Shown piece by piece: positions 38,919-47,252 of a stretch of 64,000 nucleotides of DNA. Source of the stretch: Microbacterium sp. 70-16 (lineage in GTDB: Bacteria; Actinomycetota; Actinomycetes; Actinomycetales; Microbacteriaceae). The position numbers and the translations under genes are program-made. The notes under the pieces were generated by a model. It saw nothing but the letters and a program-made list of their open reading frames with translations. It did no database searches and had not been told where the DNA came from. The stretch is taken from positions 174,346-238,345 of the forward strand of contig NZ_MKTQ01000008.1 of NCBI RefSeq assembly GCF_001898315.1. Direction: 5' to 3'. The number at the start of each line of letters is the position of its first letter. Within the stretch, counting starts at the first letter, position 1.

Positions 38919-40361
38919 ATGACTCCCTCCGCGATCGAGCTGTCCACACTCGGTCACCGCATCCGCCATCGCCGCGTGTCCCGCGGGATGACGCTGGATG
39001 AACTCGGCGCCGTCGTCGGCGTCGCGGGCAGCCAGCTCAGCCTCATCGAGAACGGCAAGCGCGAGCCCAAGCTCTCCTTGCTGCAGGCGATCGCCCATGC
39101 AACCGGCACGGATGTCACCGACCTGCTCTCCCCCGAGCCGCCGAACCGGCGAGCCGCGCTCGAGCTCGACCTCGAGCGCGCGCAGGCATCCCCCGTGTTC
39201 CGACGCTTGGGCATCCCGCCGGTGCGCGTCACGAAGACGACCTCGGACGAGACGATCGAGGCGGTGCTGGGCCTGCACCGCGAGCTGCAGCGCCGCGAGC
39301 GCGAGGCCATCGCGACCCCGGAAGAGGCGCGGCGCGCCAACACCGAGCTGCGCCTGCGCATGCGCGAGCGGAACAACTACCTGCCCGAGATCGAGCAGCT
39401 CGCCGAGAAGCAGTTGCGCGCGGCCGGGCACACCGGCGGCGCGCTCACGCACCGCTCGGTGAGCGTCATGGCCGAGCAGCTCGGCTTCGAGCTGATCTAC
39501 GTCGATGATCTGCCGCATTCGGCGCGGTCGGTCACCGACCTCGAGAACGGCCGCATCTACCTGCCACCGGCGTCGATCCCCGGCGGACACGGCCTGCGCT
39601 CGATGGCGCTGCAGGCGATGGCGCACCGCCTGCTCGGCCACACGCCTCCGACCGACTACGCCGACTTCCTGCAGCAGCGCCTCGAGATCAACTACTACGC
39701 CGCCTGCTGCCTCATGCCCGAGACCGCGTCGGTCGCCTTCCTGACTCAAGCCAAGAAGGATCGCAACCTCGCCGTCGAGGACTTCCGCGATGCGTTCGGT
39801 GTGACCCACGAGGCCGCCGCCATGCGGATGACGAACCTGCTGACGCAGCACCTCGGCACGCGCCTGCACTTCCTGCGCGTGGACGGATCCGGCGCGATCA
39901 ACCGCGTGTACGAGAACGACGAGCTCCCGTTGCCGATGGACGTGACGGGCTCGGTCGAGGGCCAGATCGTGTGCCGCGAGTTCGCCGCGCGGTCGGCCTT
40001 CGGCGAGCGCAACCGCACGACCGAGCACTACCAGTACACCGACACCCCTGCGGGGACGTTCTGGTGCTCGAGTCAGACCGGCAAGACGGGCGACGGCGAG
40101 TTCTCGATCACGGTGGGCGTGCCGTTCGATGACGCCCGGTGGTTCCGCGGTCGTGAGACGCAGAAGCGCGCGGTGTCGACCTGCCCCGACGAGTCGTGCT
40201 GCCGCCGACCGGATGCCGAGTTGACGCACCGCTGGGACGGCAAGGCCTGGCCGAGTGCGCGCGTGCACATGCAGATGTTCTCGCCGCTGCCGCGCGGCGC
40301 CTTCCCGGGCGTCGACGACGGCGAGGTCTACGGCTTCCTCGACCGCCACGCCGCCGAGTGA
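38919..40361 (+). CDS. XRE-family regulator with ImmA/IrrE-like and ScfR domains (RamB-like)
   Basis: DNA-binding protein (480 aa). An N-terminal HTH_3 (LGHRIRHRRVSRGMTLDELG...SQLSLIENGKREP, about 10-60) is followed by an IrrE/ImmA-like central region (GHGLRSMALQAMAHRLLGH), in which the metallopeptidase HExxH is replaced by AHRLLGH. The C-terminal ScfR-type domain has conserved cysteines (CPDESCCRRP). This is the architecture of RamB and ScfR regulators of acetate and acyl-CoA metabolism in actinobacteria. AAGGA lies only one base before the ATG, so the start is slightly uncertain. Confidence 0.85.
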   Translation: MTPSAIELSTLGHRIRHRRVSRGMTLDELGAVVGVAGSQLSLIENGKREPKLSLLQAIAHATGTDVTDLLSPEPPNRRAALELDLERAQASPVFRRLGIPPVRVTKTTSDETIEAVLGLHRELQRREREAIATPEEARRANTELRLRMRERNNYLPEIEQLAEKQLRAAGHTGGALTHRSVSVMAEQLGFELIYVDDLPHSARSVTDLENGRIYLPPASIPGGHGLRSMALQAMAHRLLGHTPPTDYADFLQQRLEINYYAACCLMPETASVAFLTQAKKDRNLAVEDFRDAFGVTHEAAAMRMTNLLTQHLGTRLHFLRVDGSGAINRVYENDELPLPMDVTGSVEGQIVCREFAARSAFGERNRTTEHYQYTDTPAGTFWCSSQTGKTGDGEFSITVGVPFDDARWFRGRETQKRAVSTCPDESCCRRPDAELTHRWDGKAWPSARVHMQMFSPLPRGAFPGVDDGEVYGFLDRHAAE

Positions 40362-40424
40362 CGGCGCGGGGTGCGTGGGCCGGGGTTGGCGGCCACGGCC
40401 ACCTCGGTGTACTGTCGATCCGCT

Positions 40425-40446
40425 AGTGAGGTTCACCTAACCTAAG
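40425..40446. promoter_or_regulatory. DtxR/IdeR-type iron box
   Basis: tagtgaggttcacctaacct continuing to aa; the reverse reading TTAGGTTAGGTGAACCTCACTA closely follows the 19-bp DtxR/IdeR consensus TTAGGTTAGCCTAACCTAA. It lies 83 bases before the efeU start and predicts iron repression of efeUOB. Confidence 0.75.
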
Positions 40447-40528
40447 TTGCGGCCGCGAGGTCAGCGCGACCGAGGACTGCGACGGGGCAGAGGTACCGGC
40501 CCCACCCCTCGACCTGAAATCCACCGCC

Positions 40529-41539
40529 GTGCTCGCCACCTTCCTGATCGGCCTCCGCGAGGGCCTCGAGGCCGCGCTCGTCGTCGGCATCCTCGTCGCC
40601 TACCTCACCCGCGTCGGCCGCCGCGATGTCCTCCCCCGGCTCTGGACGGGTGTCGGCCTCGCCATCGCCCTCGCCGTCGGCATCGGCGCGATCCTTACCT
40701 TCGGCGCCTACGCCCTGACCTCCCAGGCGCAGGAGCTCATCGGCGGCCTGCTGTCGCTGGTCGCGGTCGGCATGGTCACGTGGATGATCTTCTGGATGCA
40801 GCGCACCGGCCGCACGATGAAGCGCTCGCTCGAGGGTGGCATCGACCGCGCTCTCGCGCAGGGTGGCCTGTGGGCGATTGTGGCCATCGGGTTCGTGTCG
40901 GTCGCGCGCGAGGGCATCGAGACGACGCTGCTGCTGTGGTCGATGGTGCAGTCGTTCGGCACGAAGCCGGAGGTCCTCACCGGCGCCCTGCTGGGCCTTG
41001 CCGTCGCGGCGCTGGTCGGCTGGTTGCTCGCGCGGGGCATGGTCCGCATCGACCTGCGCACCTTCTTCGCGTGGACGGGCGGGTTCCTCGTGATCGTCGC
41101 CGCGGGCGTGCTCGCCTACGCGATCCAAGACCTGCAGGAGGCCGCTGCCCTCCCCGGCCCGTTCACGACGGCCGCCCCCGTCGACCCCGTCACCGGCGTC
41201 GTCGCGACAGGCTGGTCGGCCTTCCCGTTCGGCTGGGCGTTCGACGTGCGCACCGCGATCCCGCCGACCTCGACCCTCGCGGTCCTGCTGCAGGCGACCG
41301 TCGGCTTCATGCCGCAGATGAGCTGGCTGCAGGTCGTCGCGTGGGCCCTGTACATCGCCATCGTCGGTACCTACTTCGTGCGCGGCCTGGTGCGCCGGCC
41401 GGCCCGCGCGACCGCGGCACCAGATGCCACGACGACCGCCGCGGCGGCGGCGGATGCCACCGGAGCACCCGCCGAGGCATCCACGTCCACCTCCACCACA
41501 CCAGGACCTTCCGCACCAGAAACGCAAGGAGCAGCATGA
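40529..41539 (+). CDS. efeU: Iron permease EfeU (FTR1 family)
   Basis: Inner membrane iron permease (336 aa, GTG start) with about seven helices. The two REGLE-type motifs that bind iron are REGLEAAL (helix 1) and REGIETTL. The C-terminal 45 residues are an Ala/Thr-rich tail. First gene of efeUOB behind an iron box; the stop overlaps efeO (ATGA). Confidence 0.93.
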   Translation: MLATFLIGLREGLEAALVVGILVAYLTRVGRRDVLPRLWTGVGLAIALAVGIGAILTFGAYALTSQAQELIGGLLSLVAVGMVTWMIFWMQRTGRTMKRSLEGGIDRALAQGGLWAIVAIGFVSVAREGIETTLLLWSMVQSFGTKPEVLTGALLGLAVAALVGWLLARGMVRIDLRTFFAWTGGFLVIVAAGVLAYAIQDLQEAAALPGPFTTAAPVDPVTGVVATGWSAFPFGWAFDVRTAIPPTSTLAVLLQATVGFMPQMSWLQVVAWALYIAIVGTYFVRGLVRRPARATAAPDATTTAAAAADATGAPAEASTSTSTTPGPSAPETQGAA

Positions 41540-42762
41540 TCCGTCCCCGCAGCCTCGCCGCCACCGCGGCGCTCGGCGTCACCGCCCTCGCCCTCGCCGG
41601 GTGCGTCGCCAAGGCCGACATCGCCGCGTCGGGCGCCCTCACGGTGACCTCGACCGACAGCACGTGCGACGTGTCGACGGCGTCCGTGACCAGCGGCACG
41701 CTCGCGTTCGACGTGACCAACTCGAGCTCGCAGATCAGCGAGTTCTACGTGCTCGCTGACGACGGCCTCCGCATCGTCGGCGAGGTCGAGAACATCGCTC
41801 CGGGCGCGTCGCGCACGCTCACGGTCGTCGCACAGCCGGGCGACTACTTCACGCTGTGCAAGCCGGGAATGGTCGGCGAGGGCGTCGGCAAGGCATCCTT
41901 CACCGTCACGGGTGAGAAGGTCCAGGCGACGGGTGACGACGCCGAGCAGAAGACGCAGGCCGTCGACCTGTACGCGGCGTTCGTGAAGGACCAGGTCGAG
42001 CAGCTCGTGCCCGCCGTCGACGCGCTCGTCGCGGCCTACGAGTCGGGTGACGACGACGCCGCGAAGGCGCAGTTCCCGCTGACCCGCGCGTACTACGAGC
42101 GCATCGAGCCCGTCGCCGAATCGCTCGGCGACCTCGACCCGCGCATCGACTACCGCGAAGTGGATGCCGTCGCCGAAGGCCTCGACTGGACCGGCTTCCA
42201 CCGCATCGAGAAGGACCTGTGGCAGCCCGCGGCCGACGCCCTCAACTCCGACGGCGCGAGCGCGTGGTTGGACTGGGCACCCTCGACGACCGAGGAGCGC
42301 GCCGCGTTCGGCGACCAGCTCATCGCCGATGTCGCCGAGCTCAACACCTACGTGCACTCGCAGGAGTTCACCGACACGCTCGAGGCGCAGGGCATCGCGG
42401 GTATCTCCAACGGCGCGATCGGCCTGCTCGACGAGGTCGCGACCGGCAAGATCTCCGGCGAGGAGGACTGGTGGAGCGGCACCGACCTGTGGGACTTCGC
42501 GGCCAACGTCGAAGGATCGAAGATGGCGTTCTCGCTCGTCGAGGACTTCGCCGTCGCGCAGGGCGATGACGGTGCGGCCCTCGCCGACGACATCGCGCAG
42601 GGCTACGCCGACCTCGACGCGGCCCTCGCGACCTACGGCTCGCTGACGGACGGGTTCGTGAACTACAGCGAGCTCACCGACGACGACAAGCGCCAGCTCA
42701 CCGACCTCATCAACGCGCTGGCCGAGCCGCTGTCGCAGCTGACATCCGCCATCCTGGAGTGA
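41536..42762 (+). CDS. efeO: Iron uptake lipoprotein EfeO
   Basis: Exported iron-binding component (408 aa). Lipoprotein signal with lipobox LAGC (Cys23). A cupredoxin-like N-terminal domain (about 30-130) is followed by a peptidase_M75/imelysin domain holding the HxxE motif in FHRIEKDLW. It sits between permease and peroxidase, as in other EfeUOB systems. Confidence 0.93.
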   Translation: MIRPRSLAATAALGVTALALAGCVAKADIAASGALTVTSTDSTCDVSTASVTSGTLAFDVTNSSSQISEFYVLADDGLRIVGEVENIAPGASRTLTVVAQPGDYFTLCKPGMVGEGVGKASFTVTGEKVQATGDDAEQKTQAVDLYAAFVKDQVEQLVPAVDALVAAYESGDDDAAKAQFPLTRAYYERIEPVAESLGDLDPRIDYREVDAVAEGLDWTGFHRIEKDLWQPAADALNSDGASAWLDWAPSTTEERAAFGDQLIADVAELNTYVHSQEFTDTLEAQGIAGISNGAIGLLDEVATGKISGEEDWWSGTDLWDFAANVEGSKMAFSLVEDFAVAQGDDGAALADDIAQGYADLDAALATYGSLTDGFVNYSELTDDDKRQLTDLINALAEPLSQLTSAILE

Positions 42763-44090
42763 TGACGAACGACCAGACGGATGCCGGCGACGTCTCCCCC
42801 GCGGAGGTGCCGCCGGCATCCGGCGTACCCGGCCTGAGCCGGCGCGGCCTGCTGGGTCTGGCCGCCGGCATCGGCGCGGCAGGGCTCGCCCTGGGCGCCG
42901 GTGCGGGCGCCGCCGCGGGCGTTGCTGTCGGGCGTGCGAAGTCGGGGTCCGGCGGGGCATCCGTCTATGACTTCTTCGGCACGCATCAGGCCGGCATCAC
43001 GACGCCCGTGCAGGATCACCTGCACTTCGCGTCCTTCGACATGATGGCCCGGACGACCCGCGACGACCTCATCGAGCTGCTGCAGGACTGGACGTATGCC
43101 GCTGCGCGCATGTCCCAGGGGCTCGACGTCAGCGCGTCGGGCGCCGTCGGCGGATCGCCCGAAGCCCCGCCGGACGACACCGGCGAAGCCCTCGGTCTCG
43201 CCGCGAACGGACTGACGATCACGTTCGGGTTCGGGCCGACGCTGTTCGTGGCCGACGACGGCACCGACCGCTACGGCATCGCCGCGCAGCAGCCCGCGGC
43301 GTTGCAGAAGCTGCCGGCGTTCCTCGGCGACGACCTCGATCCCGAGGCGACGGGCGGCGACCTGTTCATCCAGGCGTGCGCCGACGATCCGCAGGTCGCC
43401 GTGCACGCCGTGCGCAACCTCAGCCGCATCGCCTTCGGCCGCGCACGGCTGCGCTGGTCGCAACTGGGGTTCGGCAAGACCTCGAAGACGACATCCGACC
43501 AGGCCACGCCGCGGAACCTGTTCGGGTTCAAGGACGGGACGGCGAACATCCTCGCCGACGACCAGGCCGCCCTCGACGCACACGTGTGGGTCGCGGGTTC
43601 CGACGAGCCGGCGTGGATGGCGGGTGGCTCGTACCTGGTCGCGCGCAAGATCGCGATGCTCATCGAGACGTGGGACCGTGTGCGCCTGTCGGAGCAGAAC
43701 CGCATCATCGGCCGCGACAAGGGCGAAGGCGCGCCGCTGTCGGGCGGCGTCGAGACGACGGAACCCGATTTCGCGGCATCCACCGCGACGGCATCCCCTG
43801 CGATCGATGCGCACAGTCACGTGCGCCTCGCGCACCCCGACTTCAACGACGGCATCCGCATCCTGCGGCGCGGGTACAACTACGTCGACGGCAACACGAA
43901 CCTGGGCCGGCTCGATGCGGGACTGTTCTTCCTCGCCTACCAGCGCTCGCCCGAGCAGTTCATCACGCTGCAGCGCGCGCTGTCGACCGACCTCATGAAC
44001 GAGTACGTCCGCCACATCGGATCGGGCATCTGGGCCGTGCCGCCGGGTGCGGAGGCCGGCTCGTACATCGGCGCGGGGTTGTTCGGCTGA
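42762..44090 (+). CDS. efeB: Deferrochelatase/peroxidase EfeB (DyP-type, Tat-exported)
   Basis: Haem DyP-type peroxidase (442 aa) acting outside the membrane in ferrous iron uptake or haem iron release. The twin-arginine signal SRRGLLGLAAG has Arg27-Arg28 and a long hydrophobic stretch. The DyP signature is GFKDGTAN, and SHVRLAHP holds the likely proximal haem His. An in-frame GTG three bases earlier is an alternative start; the ATG is preferred because of GGAG spacing. Third gene of efeUOB. Confidence 0.93.
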   Translation: MTNDQTDAGDVSPAEVPPASGVPGLSRRGLLGLAAGIGAAGLALGAGAGAAAGVAVGRAKSGSGGASVYDFFGTHQAGITTPVQDHLHFASFDMMARTTRDDLIELLQDWTYAAARMSQGLDVSASGAVGGSPEAPPDDTGEALGLAANGLTITFGFGPTLFVADDGTDRYGIAAQQPAALQKLPAFLGDDLDPEATGGDLFIQACADDPQVAVHAVRNLSRIAFGRARLRWSQLGFGKTSKTTSDQATPRNLFGFKDGTANILADDQAALDAHVWVAGSDEPAWMAGGSYLVARKIAMLIETWDRVRLSEQNRIIGRDKGEGAPLSGGVETTEPDFAASTATASPAIDAHSHVRLAHPDFNDGIRILRRGYNYVDGNTNLGRLDAGLFFLAYQRSPEQFITLQRALSTDLMNEYVRHIGSGIWAVPPGAEAGSYIGAGLFG

Positions 44091-44100
44091 GGCGCCGCTC

Positions 44101-44155
44101 GAGGAGCGCAAATGGCTCTCTTGCCGCCCGAATCGCGACCATTTGCGCTCCTCGA
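44101..44155. repeat. Palindromic element, family B copy 1 (cgaggagcgcaaatgg)
   Basis: Perfect 16-bp arms (44101-44116, 44140-44155) around 23 nt. It lies between convergent efeB and the winged-helix gene, eight bases from the latter's stop. Confidence 0.85.
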
Positions 44156-44163
44156 ACGCCCGC

Positions 44164-45228
44164 TCAGCCGCGCAAGAAGGCCGCGAACCGCGCGAGCGCG
44201 GCATCCACCTCGCTCTGCCGGGCCCCGTCGGCCATCGTGGCGACGGGATCGAGGTGGTGTCGACCGACGGCGAGCGAGTGGCTCCACGTGCCGACGACCT
44301 CGCCGCGGTCGAGCAGGATGGGCTTGACCTGGCCGTTCGCGCTCGGACCCACCGCCGCGCGGAGTTCGGGCGCGCCCGCGACCGATCGGTCGGCGTAGGA
44401 GATGTAGTACTCCTCGAAGGGCGGCAGGGCGAAGATGCCGGTCGGCACCGGCGGCGGGCCATCGGCGGTGCCTGACTCCTCGAACAGCCCCTCCTCGACC
44501 TCGACGACGCGGTCTCCTGCGGCATCGCGCGCCGCGCGGGCGAGCCCGAGCGTGAGACCCGTCCACCAGCGGAAGTCGGCGAGGGATGCCGGGCCGTGCC
44601 CGCGCAGGTAGCGCACGAACAGCTCCGCGAGCGGGTCGGCGGGGGTCGCGGCTTCCGTGATCCACTCGTCGGCGGCGACGACGTACTGGTCACGTCCGGG
44701 AGCGCCATCGCGCGGCACGACCGGCCCGAGAACCGTGACGCCGCGCAGGCACAGCGCCGCGAGCAGGTGGTAGCCGCGCATGCCGGACGTGTCGAGCCCC
44801 GCCGCGGCGAGCACGTCGGCGAACTCCGCGCGGGTGAGCCGATTGCCGCCGGCGAGTGCGGGACGGATGGCACGCTCGGCGCCACGCAGCGTGTCAGGCG
44901 TGATGCCGAGGGAGCGGTGCGATGCCGCGTACTGGCGCTGCTGCCGGTCGCCTGTGACGGACAGGATCCAGGCCAGATCGCGGGATGCCACGATGTGCAG
45001 CGTGCCGCGCTGCGTCCACGCCCGCACGAGGTCGCCGCGCTCGAACGCGGCATCCACTTCGCGCAGCGTCGGCGCGCCGGCGGTGCGGACGGCGAGCGCC
45101 CAGCGCCCGCCCCAGAACTCCTGCGCCTGTGTCGCGCCCAGGTGTTCCGCGGCCGCGACGGCGTCGCGCGCGGGCGCACTGAGCTGGTGCGCGCGCAGCC
45201 GGTGGGCACGCAGCAGGTCGAGGTCCAT
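44164..45228 (-). CDS. Winged-helix DNA-binding domain protein (HTH_42 / AlkZ-like superfamily)
   Basis: 354 aa. Its pattern (LRAHRLRAHQLSAP, TQRGTLHIVASRDLAWIL, DPLAELFVRYLRGHGPASLADFRWWTGL, and VGTWSH near the end) fits the HTH_42 winged-helix family that includes crosslink-repair glycosylases such as E. coli YcaQ and Streptomyces AlkZ. I cannot verify the catalytic motif, so the role is left as probable DNA binding or repair. The start is the ATG six bases after a CATGAT box. The gene is bracketed by two family-B palindromes. Confidence 0.8.
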   Translation of the reverse strand: MDLDLLRAHRLRAHQLSAPARDAVAAAEHLGATQAQEFWGGRWALAVRTAGAPTLREVDAAFERGDLVRAWTQRGTLHIVASRDLAWILSVTGDRQQRQYAASHRSLGITPDTLRGAERAIRPALAGGNRLTRAEFADVLAAAGLDTSGMRGYHLLAALCLRGVTVLGPVVPRDGAPGRDQYVVAADEWITEAATPADPLAELFVRYLRGHGPASLADFRWWTGLTLGLARAARDAAGDRVVEVEEGLFEESGTADGPPPVPTGIFALPPFEEYYISYADRSVAGAPELRAAVGPSANGQVKPILLDRGEVVGTWSHSLAVGRHHLDPVATMADGARQSEVDAALARFAAFLRG

Positions 45229-45234
45229 GCCGCC

Positions 45235-45240
45235 ATCATG
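45235..45240 (-). promoter_or_regulatory. Leaderless-type -10 box of the winged-helix gene (CATGAT)
   Basis: CATGAT on the minus strand ends six bases before the ATG at 45228. The -35 region would fall in the family-B palindrome at 45254-45273. Confidence 0.4.
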
Positions 45241-45253
45241 CCGGGTGGCCCGC

Positions 45254-45316
45254 CGTTCGAGGTGCGCACATGGCTCTCTCAGCGCCCGAAACGGGACCAT
45301 TCGCGCTCCTCGAACG
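45254..45316. repeat. Palindromic element, family B copy 2
   Basis: Arms 45254-45273 and 45297-45316 (cgttcgaggtgcgcacatgg against the complement of cgttcgaggagcgcgaatgg) pair at 17 of 20 positions. This is the most diverged copy, located between the divergent winged-helix and ThDP-enzyme genes. Confidence 0.8.
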
Positions 45317-45376
45317 GCGGTAGACTCGACCCGTCCGGCCCGCGACGACGCGGCCGATGCTCGAAAAAGGGGCACT

Positions 45377-45418
45377 TCCAGACACATACGGCATCCGTTC
45401 ACCGTCTCTGTCTGGAGG
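45377..45418 (+). promoter_or_regulatory. Inverted repeat overlapping the ribosome site of the ThDP-enzyme gene
   Basis: TCCAGACA (45377-45384) is complementary to TGTCTGGA (45409-45416), and the GGAGG ribosome site (45414-45418) begins inside the second arm. The stem could occlude translation start. The 24-nt loop makes it only moderately stable. Confidence 0.35.
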
Positions 45419-45425
45419 ATTCTCC

Positions 45426-47093
45426 ATGCCCACCGTCTCCGCGCACGTCGCCCAGACCCTCTCCGCCCACATCGACCACGTCTTCGGGGTCATGGGCAAC
45501 GGCAACGCGCACTTCCTCGACGCACTGGAGCGCTCCACCGAGGTGCACTACACCGCGATGCGGCACGAGGCCGGGGGTGTCGTCGCCGCCGACGCGCACT
45601 TCCGCGCGGGCGGGGGCCTCGCCGCCGCGACCGCGACCTATGGCGCCGGCTTCACGAACACCCTGACCGCGCTCGCCGAGTCGGTGCAGGCGCACGTGCC
45701 GCTCGTCCTCGTCGTCGGCGACGAGCCGACGAGCGGGCCGCGCCCGTGGGACGTCGACCAGATCGCCCTCGCGTCGGCGGTCGGCGCGCGCACGTACACC
45801 GTCGGGCGGGCGGATGCCGCGGCCACGACCGTCATCGCGATCGAGCACGCCCTCTCGTACCGCGTGCCGACGGTGCTCGCGATCCCGTACGACGTCGCCA
45901 AGCTCGAGGCGGGGCCCGTGCCGGATGCCCCGCAGCCCGTGCTGCCTGTTCCCCTCACGCCGTCGGCGCCGTTCACCGCGGCCGCTGTCGCCGCGCTCGC
46001 GCGCGACCTGGCATCCGCCCAGCGCCCCGTCCTGATCGCGGGCCGCGGCGCCTGGCTCGCGGATGCCGGCGAAGCGCTCGGCCGCCTCGCCGACGCGACC
46101 GGCGCCGTGACCGCCACGACGGCGCTCGGCCGCGGCATCTTCCCGCGCGGCGAGTTCGACCTCGGCGTGACGGGCGGCTTCGGGGCGGATGCCGCGATGG
46201 AGCTCATCGGCACGGCCGACGTCGCGGTCGTCTTCGGCGCGGGCCTCAACCAGTTCACGATGCGGTTCGGGCAGCTGTTCTCGCCCGCGACGCGGGTCGT
46301 GCAGGTCGACGTCGCGCCGGCGGCGACGCATCCGCACGTCGGCGGCTACATCCGCGGCGACGCGCGGCTGGTCGCCGAGGCCCTCGTCGGCGAGCTCGCG
46401 GCGCTCGGCGGGCCGCGCGAGCGGTGGGCGAGCCCCGCCACCATCGCCACCCTCCGCGCCCGCGAGCCGGGCGACGCGCTCGCTCCCGACGGCCGCCTCG
46501 ACCCACGGTCGGTCGCGGTGCGCATCGGCGAGCTGCTCGAGTCGGATGCCTCGACGCGCGACCGCGTCGTCGTGACCGACGGCGGGCACTTCCTCGGCTG
46601 GGCCAACATGTATTGGCCCGTCGCGTCGCCCGACCGCATGATGATGGTCGGCACGGCCTACCAGTCGATCGGGCTCGGGTTCGCTTCGGTGCCCGGCGCG
46701 GCGCGCGCGAAGCCCGCGTCGACGATCGTGCTCAGCACCGGCGACGGCGGCGGGCTGATGGCTCTCGCCGACCTCGAGTCGGCCGTCCGCGTCGCGGGCA
46801 GTCGCGGCCTCGCGGTGGTCTGGAACGACGCCGCCTACGGCGCGGAGATCAACCTGTACGGACTGCAGGGGCTGGCGCGCGAACCGATGCTGATCCCCGA
46901 GGTCGACTTCGCCGGTCTCGCCCGCGCCGTCGGCGCCGACGGCGTCGTCGTGCGCACGCTCGCCGACCTCGATGCGCTCGCGCGGTGGGCTGCAACACCG
47001 GCATCCGATCGACCCTTCCTGCTGCTCGACTGCCGCATCTCGGGCGACATCATCGCGCCGTATCAGCAGGAGATCATCCGCGTGAACTCCTGA
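45426..47093 (+). CDS. Thiamine diphosphate-dependent enzyme, acetolactate synthase/decarboxylase-like
   Basis: 555 aa with the three-domain layout of ThDP enzymes of the acetolactate synthase/benzoylformate decarboxylase superfamily. The catalytic Glu lies in MRHEAGGVVAADAHFRAGG. The central domain starts near PVLIAGRGAW, and the cofactor motif is GDGGG followed about 25 residues on by Asn (VVWNDAAYG). No regulatory ilvN-type gene is near, so branched-chain synthesis is unlikely; a 2-oxo acid decarboxylase or related lyase is more probable. GGAGG lies seven bases before the ATG. Confidence 0.8.
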   Translation: MPTVSAHVAQTLSAHIDHVFGVMGNGNAHFLDALERSTEVHYTAMRHEAGGVVAADAHFRAGGGLAAATATYGAGFTNTLTALAESVQAHVPLVLVVGDEPTSGPRPWDVDQIALASAVGARTYTVGRADAAATTVIAIEHALSYRVPTVLAIPYDVAKLEAGPVPDAPQPVLPVPLTPSAPFTAAAVAALARDLASAQRPVLIAGRGAWLADAGEALGRLADATGAVTATTALGRGIFPRGEFDLGVTGGFGADAAMELIGTADVAVVFGAGLNQFTMRFGQLFSPATRVVQVDVAPAATHPHVGGYIRGDARLVAEALVGELAALGGPRERWASPATIATLRAREPGDALAPDGRLDPRSVAVRIGELLESDASTRDRVVVTDGGHFLGWANMYWPVASPDRMMMVGTAYQSIGLGFASVPGAARAKPASTIVLSTGDGGGLMALADLESAVRVAGSRGLAVVWNDAAYGAEINLYGLQGLAREPMLIPEVDFAGLARAVGADGVVVRTLADLDALARWAATPASDRPFLLLDCRISGDIIAPYQQEIIRVNS

Positions 47094-47099
47094 ATCTCG

Positions 47100-47162
47100 C
47101 GTTCGAGGAGCGCAAATGGTCCGCAAACCGTGCTTCAGGCAGCCATTTGCGCTCCTCGAACG
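47100..47162. repeat. Palindromic element, family B copy 3
   Basis: Perfect 20-bp arms (47100-47119 cgttcgaggagcgcaaatgg; 47143-47162 its exact complement) around 23 nt, between the ThDP-enzyme and antiporter genes. The spacer length equals copies 1 and 2; the spacer sequence differs. Confidence 0.88.
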
Positions 47163-47252
47163 CCGCCGGCACGCCTGACCGGGAATGCCAGGGCCTGGTT
47201 GTGCGCTGGAACCTGCGCGCACACTGTTAGTAGCGCGCGAAGGGGGATGCCC

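Noticed and set aside
45426..47093. Acetolactate synthase large subunit of branched-chain amino acid synthesis
   Set aside because: No small subunit or other ilv genes are near, and ThDP motifs alone do not separate synthases from decarboxylases.
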